A stretch of DNA of 64,000 nucleotides from Brevibacterium sp. 'Marine' (GCF_012844365.1 NZ_CP051626.1:2170001-2234000), one strand, 5' to 3'; positions 49,058 to 63,231 are shown, counted from the first letter of the stretch. Numbers and translations: made by a program. Notes: a model not told the origin generated them from the sequence alone.

Positions 49058-50515
49058 TCATTTCGCCTTTCGCAGGAGGGCCAGGAACATTCCGTCGCTG
49101 TTGTGGACGTGGGGCCAGAGCTGAGCGTATCGCCCGCCCGCCCGGGTCACCGAGGCGAACGACTCCGCCTCGGTGCCGGTGATCGCCGACAGCACGGCCG
49201 GTGTGTCGAGGATCTCCACGTCAGCGCTCACGGCCTTGGCGCGCAGGCGCAGCACTTCGTCGACGATGAGCACGGTCTCGGCGTAGTGCGGTGAGCACGT
49301 CGAGTAGGCGACCACTCCCCCGGGCGCGCAGGCATCGAGGGCAGCGGCGAGCAGTTCTCTCTGCAGCCCGGTCAGCGCCGTGATGTCCTCGGGCCGTCTG
49401 CGATAGCGGGCTTCGGGGCGGCGGCGCAGGGCACCGAGTCCGGAGCAGGGCACGTCGACGAGGGTCTTCGAGTAGGGTCCGCGGGCGTCGCGTCCGTCGC
49501 GGACGGCGGCGGTGACGTTGGTCAGCGCCTTGGTGGAGTCGCGGACGAGGTCGACACGGTGTTCGCTGGAGTCGAAGGCTTCGAGGTTTGTCGATTCTCC
49601 GGCTGCTCTGGCTGCGAGGACGGCGGCCTTGCCGCCGGGTCCGGCGCACAGGTCGGCCCAGGTTCCGGTGGGTGCGTCGACCTCGGCCAGGGCGAGGGCG
49701 ACGAGGGCCGATCCTTCGTCCTGGACGCGGGCACGCCCGTCGGCCACGGCTGCCACGTCCCGGGGCACCGCGGTGTCCAGGGTGACGCCGATCGGTGACA
49801 GCGGGGTGGGCTCTCCCGGCAGTTCGCTGCGGTCGATGAGCCCGGGCAGGGCGGACACACCGACCTTTGCGGGCGCGTTGTCGGCTGCCAGCAGGGCTTC
49901 GAGCTCGGAGGCGTCGCGGCCGTGACCCTTGAGCGCCTGGTTCAGTGCCCGGACGACCCATTCGGGGTGGGAGTGTTCGATCGCCAGTCGGGTGGTCTCG
50001 TCAGCCTCGGCAGTGACACGGTCGAGCCACACGTCGGCTTCGGCTTCCGAGATGCGGCGGAGCACGGCGTTGACGAATCCGGCGGTCTTCACAGCCGTCC
50101 GTTTGACCACGGCCACGGTTTCGGACAGTGCCGCATGGTTGGGCACCCGCATCGACAGCAGCTGGTGGGCGCCGAGGCGCATCGCGGCCAGGGGTTCGGG
50201 ATCGATCTTGTCGACGGTCCGGGATGAGGCGATTTCGATGACCGCATCGTAGAACTTCTGTCGGCGCAGGGCACCGTAGGTGAGTTCGGTCGTGAAGGCG
50301 GCGTCCTGAGCGCCCATATGGGTGCGGGAGAGCTTGGCCGGCAGCAGCAGGTTCGCGTAGGCGTCCTTCGTCGCCACGTCGAGGAGGACTTCCCAGGCGA
50401 TGCGCCGCGGCAGGTTCTTACCCATCCGTTCGCCCTGCGGTGCTCCGCGGTTCTGAGGTGGGCGGCCGCGATCGCCTCTGCCGCGACGGCGGTCTCTGCC
50501 TGCTGACTCAGCCAT
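49058..50515 (-). CDS. rsmB: 16S rRNA (cytosine-967-C5) methyltransferase
   Basis: A 485-residue RsmB/Sun-type enzyme. After a basic, low-complexity start (RDRRRGRGDRGRPP) comes a NusB-like RNA-binding domain (about 30-165), then the methyltransferase with LCAGPGGKAAVLA (SAM binding), VDVPCSGLGALRRRPE (motif IV Cys) and YSTCSPHYAE (motif VI Cys). The chosen ATG at 50515 lies 5 bases after the fmt stop; a longer frame overlaps fmt and is rejected. Confidence 0.94.
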   Translation of the reverse strand: MAESAGRDRRRGRGDRGRPPQNRGAPQGERMGKNLPRRIAWEVLLDVATKDAYANLLLPAKLSRTHMGAQDAAFTTELTYGALRRQKFYDAVIEIASSRTVDKIDPEPLAAMRLGAHQLLSMRVPNHAALSETVAVVKRTAVKTAGFVNAVLRRISEAEADVWLDRVTAEADETTRLAIEHSHPEWVVRALNQALKGHGRDASELEALLAADNAPAKVGVSALPGLIDRSELPGEPTPLSPIGVTLDTAVPRDVAAVADGRARVQDEGSALVALALAEVDAPTGTWADLCAGPGGKAAVLAARAAGESTNLEAFDSSEHRVDLVRDSTKALTNVTAAVRDGRDARGPYSKTLVDVPCSGLGALRRRPEARYRRRPEDITALTGLQRELLAAALDACAPGGVVAYSTCSPHYAETVLIVDEVLRLRAKAVSADVEILDTPAVLSAITGTEAESFASVTRAGGRYAQLWPHVHNSDGMFLALLRKAK

Positions 50516-50520
50516 GGCTC

Positions 50521-51453
50521 TTATGCCTGCCTCTCGGTATAGGGGTCGAAGGTCACGTCTGAACGGCCGCGCAGGAAGTCGACCGTGGCCATCCGGGCCT
50601 TGCCGAAGGGTTGGATCTGCTCGACCCGGACCCACCCGTCACCGCAGCGCAGCACCGGCTGCTGCTGCCAGGTGGTCAGTTCGCCGATCGCGCCGGAGGC
50701 CGTCACCTCGGGTGCAGGCGAGAGTCCGAAGAGCTTCGTCCTCTTGCCGTCGAGTTCCACCCACGGTCCCGGTGCGGGACTGGTCCCGCGGGCCCGGTTG
50801 ATGACCTCGGTCGTGGATGCGGACAGGTCGAGGTGGGCGTCGGTGACGGTGATCTTCTCGGCGTGGCTGGACTCACCGGTCTGCGGTGTCAGGGCGGCGG
50901 TGCCGGCGGCGAGATCGTCGAAGGCGGCGACGAGTTCGGGGGCCCCGCGGTGGGCATAGTCGTCGAGAGCCTCGGCGACGTCCGCGTGGTCGAGCGGCAG
51001 TTCCAACCGGCGCAGCACCGGCCCGGTGTCCATGCCGGTATCGATGCGGAACACGCTGATTCCGCTGGTGGTCTCACCGTTGATGAGTGCCCGCTGAACC
51101 GGAGCGGCCCCGCGGTGGGCCGGCAGCAGGGAGAAGTGGAGGTTGAACCAGCCGAGGCGGGCCGTGTCCAGTGCGGCGGGTCCGGCGATGGCTCCGAAGG
51201 CGACGACGGCGACGGCGTCGACATCGAGTGCCCGCAGCTGGGAGATGACGTCTCCGCGCAGACGAGCGGCTTCGATGACGGGCAGTCCGAGTTCGAGAGC
51301 GCGGGTCTTCACCGGTGACGGGGTGAGGACTCTCTTCCGTCCGACGGGCGCATCGGGTCGGGTGAGCACCGCACGGATGCGGTGGTCCGAGACGGCCAAG
51401 GCCTCGAGGGCGGGTACTGCGACATCAGGGGTGCCGGCGAAGACGATATCCAC
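50521..51453 (-). CDS. fmt: Methionyl-tRNA formyltransferase
   Basis: A 310-residue enzyme that formylates initiator Met-tRNA. It starts VDIVFAGTPDVAVPALEAL and has the formyl-donor site NLHFSLLPAHRGAAPVQ with catalytic Asn and His and the Asp in IDTGMDTGP. The C-terminal domain contacts tRNA. GTG at 51453 lies 7 bases from TAGAAT; an upstream in-frame GTG would overlap the priA end. No def gene is beside it here. Confidence 0.94.
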   Translation of the reverse strand: MDIVFAGTPDVAVPALEALAVSDHRIRAVLTRPDAPVGRKRVLTPSPVKTRALELGLPVIEAARLRGDVISQLRALDVDAVAVVAFGAIAGPAALDTARLGWFNLHFSLLPAHRGAAPVQRALINGETTSGISVFRIDTGMDTGPVLRRLELPLDHADVAEALDDYAHRGAPELVAAFDDLAAGTAALTPQTGESSHAEKITVTDAHLDLSASTTEVINRARGTSPAPGPWVELDGKRTKLFGLSPAPEVTASGAIGELTTWQQQPVLRCGDGWVRVEQIQPFGKARMATVDFLRGRSDVTFDPYTERQA

Positions 51454-51460
51454 GACTTGG

Positions 51461-51466
51461 ATTCTA
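51461..51466 (-). promoter_or_regulatory. Putative -10 box of fmt (leaderless)
   Basis: TAGAAT on the minus strand ends 7 bases before the fmt GTG in the short gap after priA. It may give fmt-rsmB-rpe expression apart from the upstream genes. Confidence 0.45.
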
Positions 51467-51482
51467 CTGGTTCGCCGCGCGG

Positions 51483-53537
51483 TCACAGCGACCGGGGATC
51501 ATCGATGCGCACTCGCACCAGCGGCTGCTTCTTGGCCGAGCGGGACGCGATGATCTCGGTCACTTTCGTCCCGACGCGGTCTCCGGCGGAGAACGGGTAG
51601 GCGCTGACGCTGCGCTGACCGTCCGCGGCGTCCTCACGCAGGAGTTCCTCGACCTCGCCGATCTGCTTGAGCACCTCGTCGATGTCGGCGCCGGCTCCCG
51701 TGAGCTCGAGGATCCGTCGGTAGGGCGGGAAGCCGAGGACCTTTCTGTCGCTCAGCTGCCGTGACATGAAGGTCGTGGGGTCGAAGGCGGTCAGGGTCTG
51801 CCGGATGATTTCGTCCTCGTCGCCGAGATAGACGGCTCCCCCGTCATCACGGGAGCGCACGAGTGAGGCGGCACGCAGTCGGCGTGCCACACTTTCGTCG
51901 ATCGAGCGCATCCAGGGACCCGGCCACAGCGAATCCAAGAGGATCGCCGCGGCAAAGCCGCCGAGCACATAGGGTTCGGCTCCGGTCGTGGCCACCACGA
52001 GGCGCGGGGTCTCGTCGAGGACCGTGGTGATGTGATCGCCTCCGGATTCGACGATCTCGACATCCGGCAGTGCACGGGCGAGCTCTTCGACGGTGCGGGC
52101 CCGGCCGCGGACGATCGATCTCACCTGGTTCGAGCGGCAGCGCAGGCACCTGAAGGTCTCCGAGTGATAGCCGCAGGTCCGGCAGGCGAAGGGACCGACC
52201 TCCGACTGAGTGGTCAGCGTCGCCTGACATTGCGGGCAGCGGGCGACTTCCTGGCAGCGGGCACAGGCGAAGACCGGATAGTACCCGGATCGCGGCACCT
52301 GCACGAGCACCGGACCGGGCACTCCCCCGTCCCGGGGACGCGGACGCAGCGCCGTGCGCATGATCTGCCAGGCGCGGCTGGGAATACGCTGCCAGGCGAA
52401 GGGGTCCCGATCCTCGTCGGGGACGAAGACGACCGGAGCGGCATGCCGCCTGGCGGGACCGACCGGAGTGACGTCGGCCAGCCAGCCGATCTCGACGAGG
52501 CGCTGGACTTCGGCGCTGCGGTCGGTGGAGACGAAGAGCAGTTCGGTGTCCTCGATCGTCGACCGCAGCAGGCAGACCTCCCTGGCGTGCGGGTACGGGG
52601 CGTGCTGATCGAGATAGTTGAGGTTCGCGTCGTCGGTGCAGATGATGAGCCCCAGGTCCGCGACGGGGGCGAAGGCCGCCGCACGCGTGCCGATCGTGAT
52701 CCGCGTGTGTCCGAGCAGTCCGCGCAGCCAGGCCTGCCAGCGCAGCTCCGGTGACGTCTCGGCGCTGAGTACCGAGACCTCCGCGATCCCGGCGTGGGTC
52801 AGCGCCGAATGGAGCACGGCGAGCTCACGATGGTCGGGCACGAGCCAGAGCACGGACCGGCCGGCCCCGAGCACCGTCCGCGCAGCATCGAGTCCGGCAC
52901 GGATCCAGCTGAGTCCCGGCGTCGGCCCGGGTGTGCACGCCATGGCCCGGCGCCGAGGCGGCCCGGAGACATCGTCGGCCCTCGGCTCCTCCCCCGCCGT
53001 AAGAACCCACTCGCCGAGGCGGCCGAGCAGCTGCGGATCATCCGCCGAACCGTCGTTTGGGCTCAGTACAGGATGGTCGGTCGCCGCATCGGACTCGTTC
53101 GCAGCCGTCCCGGTCTTCTCGTCCTTGAGCACGGCTCTCTCGCCGCGAGCGTGGCGCGGAGGAATGGCCAGGCGCAGCACATCGGCGAGCGTCCCGCCGT
53201 AGCGACGGGCGACCGCTTCGCTCAACGCGAGCAGATTCTCACTGAGAACTCGGACGGGTCCGCTGATCCGTTGGATCGTCGCCAACGGCCCGACGTGGTC
53301 CGAGGATTCGACGCGTTCGAGCAGATAGCCGTCACGCAGCTTCCCGGCGAACTTCACGCGCACGCGCACACCGGGCAGGGCCGCCTCGGCGAGCTTGTCC
53401 GGGACCGCATAGTCGAAGGCCCGCGCCAGGTGCGGGACGGGATGGTCGATGAGTACGCGGGCGACCGGATCGGTCGGGGCCAGGGGCACCTGGCCCTCGG
53501 CCGAGGTTCCGGTGTCGATCGGGAGGGGTTCGTCCAC
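51483..53537 (-). CDS. priA: PriA-like primosomal protein, helicase motifs lost
   Basis: A 684-residue protein with PriA architecture: a 3' DNA-binding domain at the N-terminus (VLIDHPVPHLARAFDYAVP), a helicase-like core and the zinc cysteines CARCQEVARCPQC and CRTCG / CLRCRSN. The Walker A Lys-containing loop is absent (TPGPTPGLSWIRAG) and the DEEH box reads CTDDAN, so ATP hydrolysis is not expected. This loss is known in actinobacterial PriA. It probably helps replication restart by binding. It lies 12 bases after metK. Confidence 0.92.
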   Translation of the reverse strand: MDEPLPIDTGTSAEGQVPLAPTDPVARVLIDHPVPHLARAFDYAVPDKLAEAALPGVRVRVKFAGKLRDGYLLERVESSDHVGPLATIQRISGPVRVLSENLLALSEAVARRYGGTLADVLRLAIPPRHARGERAVLKDEKTGTAANESDAATDHPVLSPNDGSADDPQLLGRLGEWVLTAGEEPRADDVSGPPRRRAMACTPGPTPGLSWIRAGLDAARTVLGAGRSVLWLVPDHRELAVLHSALTHAGIAEVSVLSAETSPELRWQAWLRGLLGHTRITIGTRAAAFAPVADLGLIICTDDANLNYLDQHAPYPHAREVCLLRSTIEDTELLFVSTDRSAEVQRLVEIGWLADVTPVGPARRHAAPVVFVPDEDRDPFAWQRIPSRAWQIMRTALRPRPRDGGVPGPVLVQVPRSGYYPVFACARCQEVARCPQCQATLTTQSEVGPFACRTCGYHSETFRCLRCRSNQVRSIVRGRARTVEELARALPDVEIVESGGDHITTVLDETPRLVVATTGAEPYVLGGFAAAILLDSLWPGPWMRSIDESVARRLRAASLVRSRDDGGAVYLGDEDEIIRQTLTAFDPTTFMSRQLSDRKVLGFPPYRRILELTGAGADIDEVLKQIGEVEELLREDAADGQRSVSAYPFSAGDRVGTKVTEIIASRSAKKQPLVRVRIDDPRSL

Positions 53538-53549
53538 GCCGGTGGCAGA

Positions 53550-54755
53550 CTAGTTGGAGGACACGGCGCGCAGCAGATCCTCGGCGCGGTCCGTGACCTC
53601 CCAGGTGAAGTCGGGCAGTTCGCGGCCGAAGTGGCCGTAGGTCGAGGTCTGCGAGTAGATCGGGCGCAGCAGATCGAGTTCGGCGATGATCATCGCCGGG
53701 CGGAGGTCGAAGACCTCGCGGATGGCCCGTGAAATCGCGTTCGGATCGACCTTCTCCGTTCCGAATGTCTCGACGTACAGGCCCATCGGGTCGACTCGGC
53801 CGATCGCATAGGACACCTGCACTTCGGCCCGGTCTGCCAGACCGGCGGCGACGACGTTCTTCGCCACCCAGCGCATCGCGTAGGCCGCGGAACGGTCGAC
53901 CTTCGAAGGATCCTTGCCGGAGAACGCGCCGCCTCCGTGACGGGAGAACCCGCCGTAGGTGTCGACGATGATCTTCCGACCGGTCAGACCGGCATCGCCC
54001 ATCGGCCCGCCCGTGACGAAGGGACCGGCGGGGTTGATGTGGATGTTCGCGCCAGAGACGTCGAGACCGGAGTCGGCGATCACCGGATCGATGACGAGTT
54101 CCTTGATCTCCGTGTGCAGCTGGGACTGGCTGGTCTCCGCCGAGTGTTGGGTGGAGACGACGACGTTCTCGATCGACACTGCCTCGTCGCCGTCATAGCC
54201 CAGCGTCAGCTGCGTCTTCCCATCGGGACGCAGATAGTCGAGCCGACCGGACTTGCGCACCTGAGAGAGCTGCTCGGCCATCCGGGAGGCCAGGTGGATG
54301 GGCAGCGGCATGAGGACATCGGTGGAGTTGTCGGCATAGCCGAACATCAGTCCCTGATCTCCGGCTCCGAGGCTCGTGCCGTGGTCGGAGGATTCGACGG
54401 CTTCGCGGAAGTCCAGCGGGTTCGTCACACCGGAGTGGATGTCCGTGGACTGGCTGCCGATCGACACGGAGACTCCGCAGGAGTGTCCGTCGAAGCCGGT
54501 GTCCGAGGAGTCGTAGCCGATCCCCGTGATGAGGCTGCGCACGATGCCGGCGACATCGGCGTAGGCGGCCGTATTCACCTCACCGGCGACGTGGACGAGT
54601 CCGGTGGTGACCATGGTCTCCACGGCCACTTTGGCGTTGGGGTCCTGCCGAAGCAGATCGTCGAGCACCGCATCGCTGATCTGGTCGCAGATCTTGTCGG
54701 GATGTCCCTCGGTGACGGACTCGGATGAGAAGAAACGCAGATTTGTGTGTGTCAC
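53550..54755 (-). CDS. metK: S-adenosylmethionine synthetase
   Basis: A 401-residue enzyme making SAM from methionine and ATP. Signatures are [32 protein letters not shown] and [19 protein letters not shown]. It forms tetramers in the cytosol. The ATG overlaps the coaBC stop by four bases. No SAM riboswitch was recognised in its junction, and none would fit there. Confidence 0.98.
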   Translation of the reverse strand: MTHTNLRFFSSESVTEGHPDKICDQISDAVLDDLLRQDPNAKVAVETMVTTGLVHVAGEVNTAAYADVAGIVRSLITGIGYDSSDTGFDGHSCGVSVSIGSQSTDIHSGVTNPLDFREAVESSDHGTSLGAGDQGLMFGYADNSTDVLMPLPIHLASRMAEQLSQVRKSGRLDYLRPDGKTQLTLGYDGDEAVSIENVVVSTQHSAETSQSQLHTEIKELVIDPVIADSGLDVSGANIHINPAGPFVTGGPMGDAGLTGRKIIVDTYGGFSRHGGGAFSGKDPSKVDRSAAYAMRWVAKNVVAAGLADRAEVQVSYAIGRVDPMGLYVETFGTEKVDPNAISRAIREVFDLRPAMIIAELDLLRPIYSQTSTYGHFGRELPDFTWEVTDRAEDLLRAVSSN

Positions 54756-56032
54756 GTTGTCGATTCTACGTGGGTGATTTGGTCGGAGACGGCCGCAATG
54801 ACCTTTTGTGAAACATGGTCCTTCGACCCGTGGAATTCCTCACCGACGACGATGTCGCCGCGATCGGAGGAGATGATCTGGACCATGGTGTCATCGTGGC
54901 CGAAGGCGCGGTCGTCCGAGACGTCGTTGAACACGAGCAGGTCGACGCCTTTGCGCTCGAACTTGGCTCGAGCGTAGTCGAGCGCGGTCGTGTCGGAGTC
55001 ACCGGTCTCGGCGGCGAACCCGACGATGATCTGACGGCGGAGGCCGGTCTGTCCAGAGCGCTCGGCGACGAGTCCGCGCAGGATGTCCGGGTTCTGCGTC
55101 AGGCGCAGGGTCAGACCGTCGTCTCCGGACTTCTTCATCTTCGAGTCCGCGGTCTCGGCGGGCCGGTAGTCGGCGACGGCGGCGGCCATGATGATGGCAT
55201 CGGCGCGCGCCTGGGCGGTATGCATCGCCTCCTGCAGCTCCAGAGTGGATTCGACCGGGGTGACCGTGATGTCAGCGGGCAGTCCCGACAGCAGACCGGT
55301 GTCGATGTTCGCAGCGACGAGTTCGACGGATGCGCCCGCGGCATGCGCGGCCTTCGCCAGGGCGATGCCCTGTTTGCCTGAGGAGCGGTTGCCGAGGAAG
55401 CGCACGGGGTCGAGTGGCTCCCGCGTGCCGCCGGCGCTGATGACGATGCGGCGACCGGACAGAGCACCGCTGGGGCGGTTGAGCGCGTCTGCCGAGTCGT
55501 CGGCGGTGCCGTCCTTGACCGAGAGCGCGAAGTCGACGATCTCTTCGGGTTCGGGCAGTCGTCCGGGACCGGAGTCGGGTCCGGTGAGGCGCCCGACAGC
55601 AGGATCGAGGACATGGATGCCGCGCGAGCGCAGGGTCGCGATATTGGCGACTGTGGCGGGATTGAGCCACATCTCCGTGTGCATGGCCGGAGCCACGACG
55701 ACCTCAGCGGTCGTGGTGAGCACGGAGGCGGTGAGCAGATCATCGGCTCGGCCGGCGGCGATCTTCGCGATCAGATCGGCGGTCGCCGGGGCGATGATGA
55801 CGAGTTCGGCGTCCTGTCCGATGCGCACATGATTGACGGTGTCGATCTCGTCGAAGACATCGGTGGTCACGGTCTGGCCGGACAGGGCCTCAAGAGTGGG
55901 GGCACCGATGAATTTCAGTGCGTTGGCCGTCGGAACGACCTTGACGCTGTGGTCGAGTTCCCGGAGTCGCCGGATGATGTGTGCCGCCTTGTAGGCGGCG
56001 ATCCCACCGGCGACGCCGAGTACGATTCTCAC
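54752..56032 (-). CDS. coaBC: Phosphopantothenoylcysteine decarboxylase/synthetase
   Basis: A 426-residue bifunctional CoA-pathway enzyme. The CoaC half (1 to about 185) is a flavoprotein with [12 protein letters not shown], active His in DTVNHVRIG and [11 protein letters not shown]. The CoaB half has [25 protein letters not shown] and VAAVADYRP, then the KxKK-like motif [11 protein letters not shown]. It starts inside the rpoZ end (ATGA) and overlaps metK likewise. Confidence 0.97.
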   Translation of the reverse strand: MRIVLGVAGGIAAYKAAHIIRRLRELDHSVKVVPTANALKFIGAPTLEALSGQTVTTDVFDEIDTVNHVRIGQDAELVIIAPATADLIAKIAAGRADDLLTASVLTTTAEVVVAPAMHTEMWLNPATVANIATLRSRGIHVLDPAVGRLTGPDSGPGRLPEPEEIVDFALSVKDGTADDSADALNRPSGALSGRRIVISAGGTREPLDPVRFLGNRSSGKQGIALAKAAHAAGASVELVAANIDTGLLSGLPADITVTPVESTLELQEAMHTAQARADAIIMAAAVADYRPAETADSKMKKSGDDGLTLRLTQNPDILRGLVAERSGQTGLRRQIIVGFAAETGDSDTTALDYARAKFERKGVDLLVFNDVSDDRAFGHDDTMVQIISSDRGDIVVGEEFHGSKDHVSQKVIAAVSDQITHVESTT

Positions 56033-56376
56033 TGGTCGCTGAAGTCGATCGCGCCGTCGTTGCTCACAGGAGCGGTGGCTTCGGCCTCGGGTGCGGCCTG
56101 GATGAAGTCGGCTTCGGAGACCTCGCGAGCGACGATCTTCGACTCGTTGACCTCACGCAGAGCGATCGACAGGGGCTTCTCGTTGGTGCCGGGCGTGACG
56201 AGCGGACCGACGTTCTCGAGCAGTCCCTCCTGCAGCTGGGCGTAGTACGAGTTGATCTGACGGGCGCGCTTTGCCGCGATCGAGACCAGTTCGTACTTCG
56301 AACCGGTCACGCTCAGCAGATCGTCGATCGGAGGGTTGGTGATGCCTTCAGGCTGTGCGGGCAAGGAGATTCCCAT
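56029..56376 (-). CDS. rpoZ: RNA polymerase omega subunit
   Basis: A 115-residue omega subunit with [32 protein letters not shown] and a C-terminal [12 protein letters not shown] helix. It helps fold and assemble the beta-prime subunit. The ATG directly follows the gmk TAG with no spacer, and it overlaps coaBC, giving the common gmk-rpoZ-coaBC-metK order. Confidence 0.96.
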   Translation of the reverse strand: MGISLPAQPEGITNPPIDDLLSVTGSKYELVSIAAKRARQINSYYAQLQEGLLENVGPLVTPGTNEKPLSIALREVNESKIVAREVSEADFIQAAPEAEATAPVSNDGAIDFSDQ

Positions 56377-56940
56377 CTAATCGGAAGTGGCTATACCCAT
56401 CAATGATAGGAGTTCTTCGGCCGCAGTGCGAACGTGGTCGTTGACGATGGTCACGTCGAACTCCGATTCGGCGGCCAATTCGCGTTTCGCGGTGGCCAGT
56501 CGCCGCTCCTGCTCCTCTTCGGTTTCGGTGCCGCGGCCGGTCAGTCGGGAGACGAGTTCTTCCCAGCTGGGCGGGGCGAGGAAGACGAAGCGGGCATCGG
56601 GCATCTTCTCTTTGACCTGACGGGCGCCCTGCAGGTCGATCTCGAGCAGTGCGGGAATCCCCTGGTCGAGCTTCTCCTCCACCGGAGCCGAAGGCGTGCC
56701 GTAGCGGTGGCGCCCGTGGACGACGGCATATTCGAGCAGCCGATCCTCGGCGATGAGAGCGTCGAAGGCGTCGTCGGTGAGGAAGTGATAATGGACACCA
56801 TCGATCTCACCGGGGCGCCGGGGGCGGGTCGTGGCCGACACGGAGAACCAGACCTCGGGGTGGTTCTGCCGAATATAGGTGCTGATGGTGCCTTTTCCGA
56901 CGGCGGTCGGACCCGCGAGGACAGTGAGTCGATTATTCAC
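56377..56940 (-). CDS. gmk: Guanylate kinase
   Basis: A 187-residue enzyme phosphorylating GMP. The P-loop is [10 protein letters not shown] (about residues 8-17), followed by [20 protein letters not shown] (GMP site) and [15 protein letters not shown] at 56940 is chosen from alignment; no strong ribosome site precedes it, so a slightly earlier start cannot be excluded. It lies 19 bases after mihF. Confidence 0.95.
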   Translation of the reverse strand: MNNRLTVLAGPTAVGKGTISTYIRQNHPEVWFSVSATTRPRRPGEIDGVHYHFLTDDAFDALIAEDRLLEYAVVHGRHRYGTPSAPVEEKLDQGIPALLEIDLQGARQVKEKMPDARFVFLAPPSWEELVSRLTGRGTETEEEQERRLATAKRELAAESEFDVTIVNDHVRTAAEELLSLMGIATSD

Positions 56941-56959
56941 AGGTCTGAGGTTGTCACAC

Positions 56960-57271
56960 TCAGGAATATTTCTCCAACAGGGCGGACTTCTGGTGCACAC
57001 CCAGACCTTTGATCCGCCGGGAGGTGGCGATGCCGACCTCTTCCATGGCGGCTTCGGCTCGCCGGTCGCCGACTCCGGGCAGGGCCCTGAGCAGATCGAG
57101 CACACGCATCTTCGCCAGTGCTTCGTCGTCTGCTGCCTTCTTGAGCACGGCCGCGAGATCGGTATCGCCGGTCTTGAGCGCCGACTTCACTTCGGCTCGT
57201 GCCTGACGTGCCTTGAACGCTTTGTCCAACGCAGCGGAACGCTGTTGCGGGGTCAACGGTTCGAGTGCCAC
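56960..57271 (-). CDS. mihF: Integration host factor, actinobacterial type
   Basis: A 103-residue nucleoid protein matching mycobacterial/Streptomyces IHF. It opens with [18 protein letters not shown], has an extended helix, and carries the helix-two-turn-helix region [20 protein letters not shown]. It bends DNA and shapes the nucleoid. GTG at 57271 follows GAGGAGACAAA, so the longer frame is rejected. Its place between pyrF and gmk is conserved in actinobacteria. A TAGACT -10-like box is at 57319-57324. Confidence 0.95.
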   Translation of the reverse strand: MALEPLTPQQRSAALDKAFKARQARAEVKSALKTGDTDLAAVLKKAADDEALAKMRVLDLLRALPGVGDRRAEAAMEEVGIATSRRIKGLGVHQKSALLEKYS

Positions 57272-57318
57272 TTTGTCTCCTCTGTCACCATGAACGGGCA
57301 GGTAGGGAAGTTGTCTCA

Positions 57319-57324
57319 GTCTAA
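57319..57324 (-). promoter_or_regulatory. Putative -10 box of mihF
   Basis: TAGACT on the minus strand lies 47 bases before the mihF GTG, giving a leader of about 40 bases with a clear ribosome site. Confidence 0.4.
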
Positions 57325-57407
57325 GACACAATCCCTGCCGAGAGGCGATATGAGCAGAAATTTGTGGCGTGGCGAGCCGGAATCGGCCCACCGACGGAAC
57401 GCCGAAT

Positions 57408-57443
57408 CCGGTGTTCGGACCGCCCTCGCGATCCGAACACCGG
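57408..57443 (-). terminator. Terminator of the pyrimidine operon
   Basis: A perfect 12-bp stem (57408-57419 with 57432-57443) with a 12-base loop starts three bases after the pyrF stop. The T-run is poor. Confidence 0.7.
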
Positions 57444-57446
57444 TGC

Positions 57447-58291
57447 TCAGTCCGCTGCCGTCAGGTCACGGTTGAGTGCGGCTGCGGCGTCGGCCAATCC
57501 GTCGGGACCGGCACCGAGCACCGCCCGGGAGGCGGTGGCGAGCACCTGTCCCGATTCCAGGGCCCGGTCGCCGAAGACGGCGCGCAGTTCAGCCAGACCT
57601 GCGCCCTGTGCGCCGACGCCGGGAGCGAGGATCGGTCCCCCGCAGTCGCTGGGATCGAATCCCAGGTCCGCTGCTGCGGTGCCGATTGTCGCTCCGACGA
57701 CGAGTCCGAACGAACCGAGCACCTCGGCCGAGTCCAGTGCCTGAGCATTGCGCTGCCGGACTCGGGACACGATCGCTGCGGCCACCGATTCGCCGTCTCG
57801 CACGGCATGCTGGACCTCCGCCCCTTCCGGGTTCGAGGTCAGCGCCAGGACGAAGACGCCCTTGCCGTGAGCGGCCGCGAGTTCGAACGCCGGCTCCAGG
57901 GCTCCGAACCCGAGGTAGGGCGAGACCGTGATCGAGTCCGCGGCCAGCGCCGAGGCGGGGTCGAGGTAGGCCCTCGCGTAGGCACCCATGGTCGAGCCGA
58001 TGTCACCGCGTTTGATGTCGAGGACGGTGAGCAGACCGGCGTCCTTGGCCGCGGCCAGGGTCTCTTCGAGAGCGGCGACTCCGGCGGAACCGTACTGTTC
58101 GAAGAACGCGGACTGCGGTTTCACGGCTGCCACCGATCCCTTGAGCTGCCCGACCGTACGAAGGGCGAACTCGCGGACGCCTGCAGCACTGGCCGGCAGC
58201 CCCCAGGAGGCCAGCAGATGCTCGTGCGGGTCGATGCCCACGCACAGCGGCCCGTGTTGTTCCATGGCGGCTGCCAGCCGAGTGCCGAACA

Positions 58292-58292
<1 letters not shown>
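57447..58292 (-). CDS. pyrF: Orotidine-5'-phosphate decarboxylase, type 2
   Basis: A 281-residue enzyme making UMP, the last step of the pathway. It has CVGIDPHEHLL near the start, the catalytic VLDIKRGDIGST and the phosphate region APGVGAQG. The length and spacing are of the type 2 subfamily used by actinobacteria. The ATG overlaps the carB stop by one base (TGATG). It is the last gene of the pyr operon. Confidence 0.97.
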
Positions 58293-61567
<3,275 letters not shown>

Positions 61568-61579
61568 TGGGTGTTCTCC

Positions 61580-62740
61580 TTAGGCCTGGGCAGCCGAATC
61601 GGCCTGGGAAGCGGACATGAGGTCGACGAAGCGATCGAACAGGTAGCTCGAATCGTGCGGGCCGGCCGCAGCCTCGGGGTGGAATTGGACGGAGAAGGCG
61701 GGAATGTCGAGGCAGGCGAGTCCCTCGACGACATCGTCGTTGAGGCACACATGGGACACAGTCACCCGGCCGTAGTTGGCCTTGTGCGGGGCGATGGTCT
61801 CACCTGTCAGCGGAGCGTCGACGGCGAAGCCGTGGTTCTGCGAGGTGATCTCGACCTTGCCCGTGGTCCGGTCCATCACGGGCACGTTGATGCCGCGGTG
61901 GCCGAAGGGCAGCTTATACGTGCCGAAGCCCAGTGCCCGACCGAGCAGCTGGTTGCCGAAGCAGATGCCGAAGAACGGCATGCCGGCATCGAGCACGGCG
62001 CGCAGCAGTTCGACCTGGTCGTCTGCGGTGGCGGGGTCGCCAGGGCCGTTGGAGAAGAAGACTCCGTCCACGCCGAGGGCCCGGATCTCTTCGAAGCTGA
62101 TCGTCGACGGCAGCACATGGACGTCGATTCCGCGTTCGGACAGTCGCTCGGGGGTCATCGATTTGATGCCGAGGTCGACGGCGGCGACGCTGAACCTCTT
62201 CTCCCCGCGGGCGGGGATGAGGGTGGGTTCGGTGATCGAGACCTCGTCGACGAGGTTGGCTCCGGCCATCTGCGGGGAGGCCTGGACACGGGCGAGGAGT
62301 TCGGACTCGGGCGCCTCGGCGGCGGGGCCGGAGAAGATGCCCACGCGCATGGCTCCCTTGTCGCGCAGGTGGCGGGTCAGGGCTCGGGTGTCGACGTCGG
62401 AGATGCCGACGATCCCGGACTCGGTCAGCCAGTCGACGAGGTCGCCTTCGGATCGCCAGTTCGACGAGATCCGGGAGGCGTCGCGGACGACGTAGCCGGC
62501 CGCCCAGATCCTGGCGGATTCGTCATCGGTGCGGTTGACGCCGGTGTTGCCGATGTGCGGAGCGGCCTGGATGATGATCTGCCGGTGGTAGGACGGGTCG
62601 GTCAGCGTCTCCTGGTATCCGGACATGGCGGTGACGAACACGGCCTCACCGGTGGTCTCGCCGAGGTGTCCGTAGGCGGATCCGTGGAAGGTCCGGCCGT
62701 CTTCGAGGACGAGGACGGCGGGGGTGGTGGAAAAGCTCAT
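61580..62740 (-). CDS. carA: Carbamoyl-phosphate synthase small subunit
   Basis: A 386-residue glutaminase subunit. The N-terminal half has [17 protein letters not shown]; the class I glutamine amidotransferase half has FSNGPGDPA, nucleophile Cys in [12 protein letters not shown] and the His/Glu dyad in [11 protein letters not shown]. It channels ammonia to CarB. ATG at 62740 overlaps the preceding gene by four bases; a longer frame is rejected. Confidence 0.97.
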   Translation of the reverse strand: MSFSTTPAVLVLEDGRTFHGSAYGHLGETTGEAVFVTAMSGYQETLTDPSYHRQIIIQAAPHIGNTGVNRTDDESARIWAAGYVVRDASRISSNWRSEGDLVDWLTESGIVGISDVDTRALTRHLRDKGAMRVGIFSGPAAEAPESELLARVQASPQMAGANLVDEVSITEPTLIPARGEKRFSVAAVDLGIKSMTPERLSERGIDVHVLPSTISFEEIRALGVDGVFFSNGPGDPATADDQVELLRAVLDAGMPFFGICFGNQLLGRALGFGTYKLPFGHRGINVPVMDRTTGKVEITSQNHGFAVDAPLTGETIAPHKANYGRVTVSHVCLNDDVVEGLACLDIPAFSVQFHPEAAAGPHDSSYLFDRFVDLMSASQADSAAQA

Positions 62741-63231
62741 TGTGCCTCTTCGATCATTTCGCGGATGCGGTCGACGGTGGGGGTGGTGGATGCGGCGTAG
62801 CGGGCGCGGAAGCCCGTGTCGACGAGGGTGTCGCCGAGGTGCCACGTGATGCGGATGATGCCTCCGCGTTCGACGAATTTGCCGATCATCCCGTTCGTGG
62901 TGTCCACGGAGACGATGTCTCGGCGCGGGATGAGGAAGTCGTCGCGTCCGGCCAGGTCCATGATCACTCCCCCGTCGGTGACGACGAGTTCCCCGGTGGT
63001 GCGGATGCCCAGGCCGTGGACGGCGACGCGTTCGAGCGGATGGCCGGCTTTCGTCGTCGACACATAGGAGCCTTCGACGGGTTCGGCGACGGCTTTGATG
63101 CCCATATGGGGCTTCGGCGGGGTGACGACTTCCGCCTGGGCCTGTTTGCGTCGGCTCCATCCCCAGGCGATCGCGACGATCACGATGACGATGACTGCGG
63201 CGACGATGAGTGTGCCTACTGTGGTGTCCAT
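62737..63231 (-). CDS. Membrane-anchored PH-like protein of the pyr operon
   Basis: A 164-residue protein. It opens [20 protein letters not shown], one N-terminal helix followed by basic residues, then a soluble beta-rich domain (from about 50; [23 protein letters not shown]) resembling actinobacterial PH-like domains. A similar membrane protein sits between pyrC and carA in mycobacteria; its role is unknown. It overlaps pyrC by 16 bases and carA by 4, so it is fully embedded in the operon. Confidence 0.75.
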   Translation of the reverse strand: MDTTVGTLIVAAVIVIVIVAIAWGWSRRKQAQAEVVTPPKPHMGIKAVAEPVEGSYVSTTKAGHPLERVAVHGLGIRTTGELVVTDGGVIMDLAGRDDFLIPRRDIVSVDTTNGMIGKFVERGGIIRITWHLGDTLVDTGFRARYAASTTPTVDRIREMIEEAQ

